From an uncultured Tolumonas sp. (GTDB lineage: Bacteria > Pseudomonadota > Gammaproteobacteria > Enterobacterales > Aeromonadaceae), in contig NZ_OY781371.1 in assembly GCF_963676665.1 (NCBI RefSeq), forward strand, positions 699,001 to 763,000: a DNA stretch of 64,000 bases, in the 5' to 3' direction. A model generated the notes under the pieces. The model had not been told where the DNA came from. It worked only from the letters and a program-made list of their open reading frames with translations, and made no database searches. Below, piece after piece: positions 41,387-48,602 of the stretch. How positions within the stretch are numbered: the first letter of the stretch is position 1; every line of letters starts with the position of its first letter. The translations under genes were made by a program, and so were the position numbers.

Positions 41387-41731
41387 ATGTGGACTGTTGT
41401 TACCGTAGATCGGTTTGATGAATGGTTTCTGGCACTTGATGAAAGTGAGCAGAAAAGCATTTTAACCGGCGTATTCAAACTTCAAGAGCTTGGCCCCATG
41501 TTAGGACGTCCCGATGTGGACACCTTAGCTGGCACCAAAAAAGTTAAAAATCTCAAAGAGCTTCGCGTTCAGCACAGTGGAAAACCGTATCGAATTTTCT
41601 TTGCATTTGACCCACTCAGACAAGCTGTCATGTTGTGTGGTGGCGATAAAACAGGGAATAAGCGTTTTTATGAAACGATGATCCCGATAGCTGAACAGGA
41701 ATTTTTAGACCATCTGAACACACTGAGGTGA
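41387..41731 (+). CDS. HigB-type (Gp49/RelE-superfamily) toxin
   Basis: 114 residues: WTVVTVDRFDEWFLALDESEQKSI, KLQELGPMLGRPDVDTLAGTKKVKNLKELRV and the catalytic strand KPYRIFFAFDPLRQAVMLCGGDK are classic for the phage-derived Gp49-like/HigB-2 family, which cuts mRNA on the ribosome. TAGGAGC ribosome site before ATG at 41387. Toxin precedes antitoxin, as in hig loci; plus strand, against the array. Confidence 0.92.
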   Translation: MWTVVTVDRFDEWFLALDESEQKSILTGVFKLQELGPMLGRPDVDTLAGTKKVKNLKELRVQHSGKPYRIFFAFDPLRQAVMLCGGDKTGNKRFYETMIPIAEQEFLDHLNTLR

Positions 41732-41734
41732 GCT

Positions 41735-42037
41735 ATGGCCAAACCACTGAATGAGTTACTTAAAAAAGTGAACCCTGAAGTTGTTCTGGCGGCAAAAGAA
41801 CAGGCTGAACAAGACATTCTTGAACTTAGACTATCGATGCTTCGTGAACAACTGGAATTATCACAAGTCGAAATGGCGCACCGATTAGGTATTTCACAGC
41901 CCTCAGTAGCAAATCTTGAAAAAAGAGGGCAGGAGATCAAACTGTCATCATTAAAACGCTATGTTGAAGCCATGGGCGGAAAATTGACGGTTGATGTTCA
42001 ATTACCAGATGGGCGTCATATCGGCATGAATTTCTGA
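41735..42037 (+). CDS. HigA-type XRE-family antitoxin
   Basis: 100 residues with a helix-turn-helix of the XRE type (REQLELSQVEMAHRLGISQPSVANLEKR, residues about 37-64) and the tail LSSLKRYVEAMGGKLTVDVQLPDG common in HigA-2-like antitoxins. Starts three bases after the toxin stop; represses its own promoter. Confidence 0.92.
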   Translation: MAKPLNELLKKVNPEVVLAAKEQAEQDILELRLSMLREQLELSQVEMAHRLGISQPSVANLEKRGQEIKLSSLKRYVEAMGGKLTVDVQLPDGRHIGMNF

Positions 42038-42074
42038 TTTTTTACTATGGGTAAACACTGATATTTGCCCATAG

Positions 42075-42132
42075 TTATAACTTTTACTTATGGGGCGGTT
42101 GAAAACCGTCCCACATTAAGTTTTTGTTAAAT
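42075..42132 (-). repeat. attC site 63 (58 bp)
   Basis: Arms TTATAAC and GTTAAAT; hairpin GGGGCGGTT-GAA-AACCGTCCC. Confidence 0.88.
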
Positions 42133-42137
42133 GACGA

Positions 42138-42839
42138 TCAACTCAGCCAGTGTGCAATAGATAATAAACCAACAGGAATGGCTACCATCATTGCTAGGGC
42201 GCCAAGGCAACCACCACCTCGGCTTGAAGATGAGTAAGAAGTATTATCTGTAATCTCACGGTTGCGTAACCAGTCAGCATGGCAATTTGAACAGTAAAGT
42301 TTTAGCGTGCCCATGTTCCATGCACGAATAGTGCGATTTTCAAACGGAACATTGCAACGACAACGAGAACAGGTAAATAACTTACTTGTTGGTGTTTTTT
42401 GGCGATTATAAACGGCAAATAATATGATTGCTGGTAATGCAATCGGAATGGCCATTGTCAGATCTTTAGAATTAAAATAACTAAATCCAGCCACGGCGCC
42501 CAATATGATGGAAATGACTAAACAGACATAATCAAGAGCAGTTTTTCTGACTGGTTCAAGAATAATTTTTCGATCACTTGACTGTCGCTGAGTATGAGAG
42601 TTTTGATTGGAAACCGATTTGATAGGGCGAAGTGTCAAACCTTCATAGTAAACTTCCGTTGCTTTCATTCTTTGCTGATTATCTACTGTAGCCTCAAATA
42701 ACACAGCATCATTAATTTTAGGTCTTCTATTTTTGGGATTTATAACAGAAATATGGAAAAAGATTTTATCTGAATTATCATCAGGAGTAATAAAGCCAAA
42801 ACCTTTATCATCATTCCATTGAGTGATTTTACCTTTCAT
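42138..42839 (-). CDS. Cold-shock domain fused to membrane helices and a zinc ribbon
   Basis: 233 residues with three parts. Residues 1-65 are a cold-shock domain: WNDDKGFGFITPDD (RNP1) and KIFFHISVI (RNP2). Two hydrophobic segments near 104-121 and 128-144 follow, as in CSD-DUF1294 proteins. Then a four-cysteine zinc ribbon (FTCSRCRCNVPF...LKLYCSNCHADW) and, after a serine/glycine stretch, a final membrane helix. Binding RNA or single-stranded DNA near the membrane is plausible. ATG at 42839 has an AGGAAT site. Confidence 0.82.
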   Translation of the reverse strand: MKGKITQWNDDKGFGFITPDDNSDKIFFHISVINPKNRRPKINDAVLFEATVDNQQRMKATEVYYEGLTLRPIKSVSNQNSHTQRQSSDRKIILEPVRKTALDYVCLVISIILGAVAGFSYFNSKDLTMAIPIALPAIILFAVYNRQKTPTSKLFTCSRCRCNVPFENRTIRAWNMGTLKLYCSNCHADWLRNREITDNTSYSSSSRGGGCLGALAMMVAIPVGLLSIAHWLS

Positions 42840-42865
42840 CGAATTCCTATAAATATCGAATAGTC

Positions 42866-42942
42866 ATTTAACTTCAAGTTAAACGGCGGCACGTAGTGCC
42901 GTCCAGTGAACGAAGTGAACGGGTTTGAACGCCTTGTTATGC
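42866..42942 (-). repeat. attC site 64 (77 bp, long form)
   Basis: Arms ATTTAAC and GTTATGC; hairpin GGCGGCAC-GTA-GTGCCGTCC with GTGAACGAAGTGAACGGG extension. Confidence 0.88.
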
Positions 42943-43232
42943 AGTATTGAAAAAATGAACCCGATTTCACCTCGGAATTCACGACTGGTTTCTCGGACTA
43001 ACGTTCAACACCGTAAACAGAAAAAATGGTTGTAAGGAATTACCCTCGACGGCGTTGAAGTGCAGAAGCGCATAATCGCCGCGTCGAAATTACTGAAGCC
43101 CACGACTAACATTGTTTGGCGTATTATGCGCGGGCACCACTCTCGATAGTGAGCCGTAAATAACGCTGAACTGTCAGCCAACACCGCTTTAAAGCGTGAA
43201 TTTCCCGCAAAACTACCAGCAAATTAAAAACT
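42943..43232 (-). repeat. ORF-less cassette, family 2
   Basis: 290 bp; GTGC...GCGCATAAT pairs with ATTATGCGC..GCAC as in the copy at 25431. Confidence 0.85.
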
Positions 43233-43319
43233 GCATAACTTCAAGTTAACGGGCTGGGCGTAGCGAAGCGGAGACCAGTCCAGTGAGCAACGCGAACGGC
43301 GTTGAACGCCTTGTTATGC
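43233..43319 (-). repeat. attC site 65 (87 bp, atypical long form)
   Basis: Arms GCATAAC and GTTATGC; inside GGGCTGGGCGTAGCGAAGCGG replaces the usual hairpin, followed by GACCAGTCCAGTGAGC. Confidence 0.75.
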
Positions 43320-43609
43320 AGTATTGAAAAGATGCGCTAGATTTCACCTCGGAAATAGCGACTGATTTCACGGGTTAAAATTCAACACTGCAAATAGAAA
43401 ACAGGGTTGTAAGGAATTACCCACGACGGCGTTGAAGTGCAGAAGCGCATAATCGCCGTGCCGAATTTGCTGAAGCTCACGACTGAAATTGTTTGGCGTA
43501 TTATGCGCGGGCACCACTCTCGGTAGTGAGCTGCAAACAACATTGAACTCGCAGCCAACACCGCTTTAAAACTCGAATTTCCCGCAAAACTACCAGCAAA
43601 TTAAAAACT
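43320..43609 (-). repeat. ORF-less cassette, family 2
   Basis: 290 bp, tandem with the previous family-2 cassette; CGCCGTGCCGAATTTGC in the loop differs while the GCATAAT/ATTATGC helix is kept. Confidence 0.85.
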
Positions 43610-43686
43610 GCATAACTTCTAATTAAACGGCGGCACGTAGTGCCGTCCAGTGAACGAAGTGAGCGTGTTTGAATTATTTGTTAACT
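43610..43686 (-). repeat. attC site 66 (77 bp, long form)
   Basis: Arms GCATAAC and GTTAACT; hairpin GGCGGCAC-GTA-GTGCCGTCC with GTGAACGAAGTGAGCGTG extension. Confidence 0.88.
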
Positions 43687-44181
43687 TTATTTAAGCGAGT
43701 CTTTGTCGCAAAGATATTTACACAATAATGATTTGCATGTTTCTAATAATCGGGATTTCCATCCATAAACAGTATCAAAATGAATATATTTTGATACTGA
43801 TGACTGCAATATTAACAATTCACCTTCAATTTTAGTATGAATGCTTGTGAAGTTATTTTGAGGTGATGGTGGAGTTGCAGATATAAAGTAATTTAAAATA
43901 GTGTTCATTTGTTTGTCAATTTCATCTTTTCTATTAAAAAGAACCTGAGAATGACGCCATGCTGTGGTGAATTCTTCAAGTATATTTTCTCTGCTTTTCT
44001 TGATCTCTTCAGTATGGTTTTTAACGTCATATCCATTTTTCATCAAAAATTGATATAGGCTGACAGCCGACTCATAAATTTTTAAACGTTTATCGTACAA
44101 AGCTAATTTTAAATTTGCACTTGATATTTCTATTTGTATATAAACAAATATGGCACCCAATATCGATAGTATGATTGTCAT
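43687..44181 (-). CDS. Membrane-anchored helical protein (cassette gene)
   Basis: 164 residues from ATG at 44181 (AAGAGA upstream; the frame extends to 44211). One N-terminal membrane helix (MTIILSILGAIFVYIQIEI), then a long helical region (NLKLALYDKRLKIYESAVSLYQFLMKNG) of a type common in small anchored proteins of unknown role. Stop joins the attC. Confidence 0.68.
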   Translation of the reverse strand: MTIILSILGAIFVYIQIEISSANLKLALYDKRLKIYESAVSLYQFLMKNGYDVKNHTEEIKKSRENILEEFTTAWRHSQVLFNRKDEIDKQMNTILNYFISATPPSPQNNFTSIHTKIEGELLILQSSVSKYIHFDTVYGWKSRLLETCKSLLCKYLCDKDSLK

Positions 44182-44227
44182 TTTATTTTCTCTTAGAAAA
44201 ACCGAAATCACGAGTAACTATGTATGA

Positions 44228-44304
44228 AGTTAACTTTAAGCTAAACGGTGGCACGCAGTGCCATCCAGTGAACGAAGTGAACGGGTTTGAGCGCCTTGTT
44301 AGGT
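44228..44304 (-). repeat. attC site 67 (77 bp, long form)
   Basis: Arms AGTTAAC and GTTAGGT; hairpin GGTGGCAC-GCA-GTGCCATCC with GTGAACGAAGTGAACGGG extension. Confidence 0.86.
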
Positions 44305-44709
44305 AGGAGAACAAAGGAAATATTATTAATTGTTCACCACCAAGCTTGCTAATTGGTGCACGGAGTTTCAATTTTCACTGCGACTGATTTAAACAACCGC
44401 CCGGAATTACTCGCCGACAATGTCAAATCGACGAAATCTGCTGAAAAATCGACAGACTTACTCAGCGAACGGGGAGTGGCCGCAAAAAAAATGCGCCCCG
44501 ATGATGAGCCGCTCAGGCGTTACACACTGACAATGCCGATGGTTGCCGACACGTAACCAGTGCAGGCTTTCAGTTTACCGAATAAACGTGAATTCATGTG
44601 TTGCGCGAGGCAACCCACGCTCAGGCAGTGAGCCGTAAAAAACCACAGGACCATCCGACTAGCCGCTCTAAGGCTTGAATGCACCGCCAACAATAACGCC
44701 GCTTTTATT
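44305..44709 (-). repeat. ORF-less cassette, family 1/3 mixed, long form
   Basis: 405 bp; begins like family 3 on its left (AGGAGAACAAAGGAAATATTATT) and has a family-1 stem and tail on its right. Confidence 0.82.
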
Positions 44710-44769
44710 ACCTAACTTCGTTTTATGCGGTGGCACGTAGTGCCATCCGACATTAAAATTTTGTTAGAT
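44710..44769 (-). repeat. attC site 68 (60 bp)
   Basis: Arms ACCTAAC and GTTAGAT; hairpin GCGGTGGCAC-GTA-GTGCCATCCG. Confidence 0.9.
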
Positions 44770-45173
44770 ATGAACAAATAAAAGCCGGTTATTATCAACG
44801 AAGAAGCATGCTAAGTGGTGCCACAGACTTCAGTTTTTCACCGTACTTGATTCAAACCACCGCTTGGAATCACTCGCTGACAATGTTGGATCAGCGAGCT
44901 TTGCTGAATTTTCAAATCAGCTGATTTTATGAGCGAATAGTGGTTGCTAAAAACACGGCGCCTCGATGATGAGCCGCTTAGGCGTTACAGACTGACGGCA
45001 CTGATGGTTGCCGACACGTAACCAGTGCAGGCTATCAGTTTGCCGATTTAACGTGAATTCATGTGTTGCGCGAGGCAACCTACGCTGAGGCAGTGAGTTG
45101 CAAAAAACACAGGACCATCTGACCAGCCGCTCTAAGGCTTGAATTCACCGCCAACAATAAAGCCGTTTTTAAT
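44770..45173 (-). repeat. ORF-less cassette, family 1, diverged long form
   Basis: 404 bp; many substitutions (GCATGCTAAGTGGTGCC, GAGTTGCAAAAAACACAGG), stem arms still GGTTGCC/GGCAACC. Edge core is ATCTAAC, matching GTTAGAT of site 68. Confidence 0.82.
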
Positions 45174-45229
45174 ATCTAACTTTTACTTGTGGGGTTGCGA
45201 AGCAATCCCACACCAAGTTTTTGTTATGT
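45174..45229 (-). repeat. attC site 69 (56 bp)
   Basis: Arms ATCTAAC and GTTATGT; hairpin GGGGTTGC-GAA-GCAATCCC. Confidence 0.88.
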
Positions 45230-45250
45230 TTTGCTCGGTTAAAAATATGG

Positions 45251-45610
45251 TTATATGTCATTTTTGCGTGAAATAGTTAAATGTTCATATCTCAACAATA
45301 TCAACCCACATATATCATCAATTTCAATATAATCAGCTTTTTTTCTGCAAGATAAAATTGTGATTGGAGGTGATAAAGACTCAATATTTGCGTATCTGTC
45401 ATACGTGGTAGACATATCAGCACTGACATAACGTTCATAAGTGAATAAGTCACAATTTTGTAGATTCAGAATCAAATTTTTATATGTGATAAGATCTGAG
45501 TTGAATATTGGTTTTCTGATAAATATTGTTAAATCGCCATTTGCATGAGGTTGGATCTTTTGGATTTGTGCATCATGAAAATTATTCCAATATGTGCATA
45601 TATTCATCAT
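45251..45610 (-). CDS. Hypothetical small soluble protein (cassette gene)
   Basis: 119 residues beginning MMNICTYWNNFHDAQIQKIQ. The first 50 residues (NNFHDAQI...NGDLTIFIRKP) have the look of small immunity-type proteins that begin with a HDA motif, but no family can be named. The 255 bases to its right, up to site 70, hold no convincing gene. Confidence 0.6.
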   Translation of the reverse strand: MMNICTYWNNFHDAQIQKIQPHANGDLTIFIRKPIFNSDLITYKNLILNLQNCDLFTYERYVSADMSTTYDRYANIESLSPPITILSCRKKADYIEIDDICGLILLRYEHLTISRKNDI

Positions 45611-45865
45611 TATTTACGCTATTGATATCGACCATATAATTTTAAAATCAGATACAAAAATCAACATACTATTGGGTACAGGGTTATGACAGATTAAACC
45701 AAGGATAGTTAAGTTATCATCAAACTGAATTAACAGACGTTGTCGGATGTAGCCCGTTTTACCAATTAAAACCCAATAATTTTCGTGCGGGTATATGGCT
45801 GACCGTTGAATGTGACTGACGCTACTTTGCTGTTTACATCCATGATCACAATATCTCGACTAAAA

Positions 45866-45925
45866 ACATAACTATTACTTATGGGGCAGCACGAAGTGCT
45901 GTCCGCCATTAAGTTTTTGTTATGT
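45866..45925 (-). repeat. attC site 70 (60 bp)
   Basis: Arms ACATAAC and GTTATGT; hairpin GGGGCAGCAC-GAA-GTGCTGTCC. Confidence 0.9.
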
Positions 45926-46168
45926 GTTTTTATTTCGCAGAGCTGGGTTAAAAATTCGTTTAATCGAAGCCGGATTGTTAGCCAGTTTTTCTGCTGGGCG
46001 GCGAGGGCGTCGAACTAACTCACCACCACAATTCGGGCATTGATCATGAAGATAATTTTTTGCACAGGCGACACAGAAAGTACATTCAAACGAACAAATC
46101 AGCACGTCTGTTGCTTCAGGTGATAAGTCTTTATCGCAGCATTCACAGTTTGGTCGCATTTCAAGCAT
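45920..46168 (-). CDS. DUF1272 RING-like zinc protein
   Basis: 82 residues of DUF1272 (PF06906). Eight or more cysteines in zinc-binding spacing: RPNCECCDKDL, CSFECTFCVACA and DQCPNCGGELVRRPRRP. Family role unknown; members often sit beside GNAT genes, as here. ACGAGG ribosome site; starts 11 bases after the GNAT stop; stop inside the attC. Confidence 0.9.
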   Translation of the reverse strand: MLEMRPNCECCDKDLSPEATDVLICSFECTFCVACAKNYLHDQCPNCGGELVRRPRRPAEKLANNPASIKRIFNPALRNKNT

Positions 46169-46178
46169 AACTGCCTCG

Positions 46179-46610
46179 TTAGGTATTCAAATAGATATTC
46201 GGGTTATGAATACTCAGATAATTTTCAGATTGAGTAATAGGCTGGAACCCAAATTGTTGATAGAGGCCATGTGCATCAGCAGTCACCAGCAACAATCTAC
46301 GTAATCCTTGCAGCAATGGATGTTCAATAATGAACTTAACTAACCACTTACTTAATCCTTTCTTTCGGTGATTTTCAACGACAAAAACATCGCCGAGATA
46401 AGCAAAAGTAGCAAAATCAGTAATGACACGGGCAAAGGCAACTTGGGTGCCTGAAGCAGCATAAATACCCACACAAAAAGAGTTATCAATGGAGCGTTGA
46501 ACGGTATCGACAGGAATATTTTTAGCCCAGTATGAATGGCTCAGGAAATGATGAATAACCTGAACATCTAATTTGTTTTTGTCATCAGAAATGGAATAAC
46601 CATCAACCAT
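46179..46610 (-). CDS. GNAT-family N-acetyltransferase
   Basis: 143 residues from ATG at 46610, which has CGGAG upstream (the frame extends to 46637 inside the attC arm). Motifs: YWAKNIPVDTVQRSIDNSFCVGIY, the FAYLGDVFVVENHRKKGLSKWLV acetyl-CoA loop and LLLVTADAHGLYQQFGFQPI. Resembles YitH/YjdJ-type short GNATs; substrate unknown. Forms a two-gene cassette with the DUF1272 gene. Confidence 0.92.
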   Translation of the reverse strand: MVDGYSISDDKNKLDVQVIHHFLSHSYWAKNIPVDTVQRSIDNSFCVGIYAASGTQVAFARVITDFATFAYLGDVFVVENHRKKGLSKWLVKFIIEHPLLQGLRRLLLVTADAHGLYQQFGFQPITQSENYLSIHNPNIYLNT

Positions 46611-46633
46611 AGAAATCTCCGAAACCGATAAAC

Positions 46634-46710
46634 ACATAACTGTTAGTTAAACGGCGGCACGTAGTGCCGTCCAGTGAGCAACGCGAACGTGTTTGAACTT
46701 TTTGTTAGGT
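46634..46710 (-). repeat. attC site 71 (77 bp, long form)
   Basis: Arms ACATAAC and GTTAGGT; hairpin GGCGGCAC-GTA-GTGCCGTCC with GTGAGCAACGCGAACGTG extension. Last complete attC before the array end. Confidence 0.88.
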
Positions 46711-47117
46711 AGGAGAATAAAGGAAAGGCCATTTATTCTTCACCACAGAACCAACTTATTGGTGCACGGACTTTCAGTTTTTTCACTGCGCCAGCTTCAA
46801 ACCACCGCTCGGAATTACCCGCCGACGATGTTGAAACAACGAAATTGGCTGGCATTTCAAATGAACTTATTTAGTGAACGGGCGGTGGTTGCCAAAAACG
46901 CCACGCCCGGATGATGAGCCGCTCCAGGCATACACACCGACGGCCTTGAAGGTTGCCGCAGACATAACCAGTGCAGACTAAAATTACACACTGAACGTGA
47001 ATTCATGAGTTATGCAAGGCAACCCACGCTCAGGAAGTGAGCCGCAAACACCACTGGGCTATCCGACTAGCCGCTTTAAGGCTCGAATTCATCGCAAAAA
47101 CGGAATCTGTTTTTATT
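46711..47117 (-). repeat. ORF-less cassette, chimera of families 3 and 1 (407 bp)
   Basis: Left part, including GGTTGCCGCAGACATAACC and GAGTTATGCAAGGCAACC, is family 3; from CCACGCTCAGGAAGTGAGCC to the end it is family 1. The most attI-proximal cassette if polarity is as inferred. Confidence 0.83.
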
Positions 47118-47180
47118 ACCTAACAATTTATTAGTTGGAATAATTCCGCAAAAGATCCATAAAACAATATGTTTTAAGGA
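47118..47180 (-). other. Array boundary: lone core site, possible attI remnant
   Basis: ACCTAAC at 47118-47124 has no partner arm to its right, unlike all 71 attC sites. Read in cassette direction it is a single GTTAGGT preceded by AATTCCAACTAATAAATT, the arrangement expected at an attI-cassette junction. No integrase gene lies beyond it in this window. Confidence 0.5.
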
Positions 47181-47511
47181 GAAATCGATAGGTTACAAAG
47201 GTGGAACATATCCACATTTCATGCTGTTCAAATTCGTTGTTCCAACTGAGGCGAAGGCTACCGCAGGACCATATTAAGACGATCTCGGGGCTGTCAGTGC
47301 TGACAGCTATCACCATCCTACTCCCGGTGATGGCTGGCTTCAAACGCAATTGATTGATCTGCATCAGCTTTTCATTTGATTCCCGTCGGGGGGAATAGTG
47401 CACGTTGCATATTCTGGACATCGGAAGAGAAAAATTGGCCATAGATAGAGATATTCTCTGCTGCGGCTCGTATATGTTTTCTAACAGATCGAAATATTTA
47501 GAGGTAAGCCC

Positions 47512-47727
47512 ATGAAGATGACATATCGGTTAGCTCAAGGCGCCATGGTACTTGTCATGTTATTTAGCGTGGTAAGTTGCTCAGGCATGTCAAGACAGGA
47601 TAAAAATACCGCGATCGGTGCTGGTATTGGTGCCGTTGGCGGGGCTGTATTGACCGGCGGTGGTACAGTGGGCACCCTCGGTGGTGCTGCAATCGGCGGT
47701 GTTATCGGCCACGAAATTAAAAAGTAA
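47512..47727 (+). CDS. osmB: OsmB-like glycine-zipper lipoprotein
   Basis: 71 residues, the size of OsmB. Lipoprotein signal ending VVSC, then DKNTAIGAGIGAVGGAVLTGGG and GTLGGAAIGGVIGHEIKK, the glycine-zipper repeats almost as in E. coli OsmB (RNTAIGAGAGALGGAVLTDG). An outer-membrane lipoprotein induced by osmotic stress in enterics. Ribosome site AGAGGTAAG before ATG at 47512. First recognisable chromosomal gene outside the array. Confidence 0.88.
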   Translation: MKMTYRLAQGAMVLVMLFSVVSCSGMSRQDKNTAIGAGIGAVGGAVLTGGGTVGTLGGAAIGGVIGHEIKK

Positions 47728-47991
47728 AACAGGTGTGATCAGGTCTTTTTTTATCTATGACGAACGAACTAAATTCGGGGGATTTCCCCCAGTTTGTCAT
47801 GATAAATCCCGCCAATAACTTTTTGAGCTAAACTAGTATTAATAATGCACCATATCAATACTCTAAACCCATTCCATAAGGGCACGACTCGTGCCTCTGT
47901 TTTCCTATAAGTTGGGCGACAATCACTTAAAGGATGCAGTGATCGATAGAACCGCCCCCTAAAGCATCCCCTGTCCAAAGGAGGAGCGATC

Positions 47992-48378
47992 ATGCGTATA
48001 GCCAAGGATGATGTGGACGTTAAGATGAATATTCCGGGTGCGGTGATCCGTCAGCAAACGGATTTCGGTGATGCAAGTGGCTTAGGCAAAATCAGCGGCG
48101 AATATTTCACTCTCGCCGCGGGCGTTGACACAACCCCCTTGTTCCAAGGGTTGGAAGGCAATTTATGCCAGTGTCCTCACTGGGGTTTTGTCCTTCGTGG
48201 CCAGCTCACCACGACCAACGAAGACGGCACACAAGAGACGGTTAAAGCGAAAGATCTCTTTTACTGGCCGCCCGGGCACAATGTAAAGGTTGATGTGGAT
48301 GCTGAAATTATCATGTTCAGTCCTCAGCATGAGCACAGCCATGTCATCGACCACATGATAAAGATGGTCAACGGGTAG
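47992..48378 (+). CDS. Cupin-domain protein
   Basis: 128 residues with one cupin barrel: PLFQGLEGNLCQCPHWGFVLRGQLTTTNEDG (motif 1, with HWGFVLRG) and KDLFYWPPGHNVKVDVDAEIIMFSP (motif 2). The histidines fit a metal site only partly, so enzyme or sensor roles are both possible. Strong GGAGG ribosome site before ATG at 47992. Stands alone, 265 bases after osmB. Confidence 0.82.
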   Translation: MRIAKDDVDVKMNIPGAVIRQQTDFGDASGLGKISGEYFTLAAGVDTTPLFQGLEGNLCQCPHWGFVLRGQLTTTNEDGTQETVKAKDLFYWPPGHNVKVDVDAEIIMFSPQHEHSHVIDHMIKMVNG

Positions 48379-48418
48379 TAACGGTATAGCCGTATTTACC
48401 TGTACCCAATTTATCAAT

Positions 48419-48450
48419 CCACCGGTCTGAGTAAAAAACTCAGGTCGGTG
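48419..48450 (+). terminator. Hairpin after the cupin gene
   Basis: CTGAGT (48427-48432) and ACTCAG (48438-48443), extended by CACCG/CGGTG, form a strong stem 41 bases past the stop; the following T-run is poor, so termination is likely but not certain. Confidence 0.45.
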
Positions 48451-48602
48451 AATCTCGGCTATTAACGAATTTTTAGTATGGGTCCACTATTTTCTTATCA
48501 ACACAGAGTTACATAAAAATTGTATTCCGGAAGGCGCATGAGCCTTTGTATGAAACGAAATGATCTAACCCTGTGTGCAAGACACTGATAAGCAACTAAT
48601 AG

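Noticed and set aside
45611-45865. Possible coding remnant (frame containing NYWVLIGKTGYIRQRLLIQFDD) right of the gene at 45251
   Set aside because: The frame has no usable start and is bounded upstream by a stop; it may be a gene fragment but support is too thin for a feature.
1437-47117. CRISPR array
   Set aside because: The repeats are long, variable hairpin attC sites flanking genes of different size; there are no uniform short spacers or cas genes.
47131-47442. 103-codon minus frame at the array boundary, considered as an integrase remnant
   Set aside because: No tyrosine-recombinase motif (R..HxxR..Y) in any frame and no start signal; probably non-coding.
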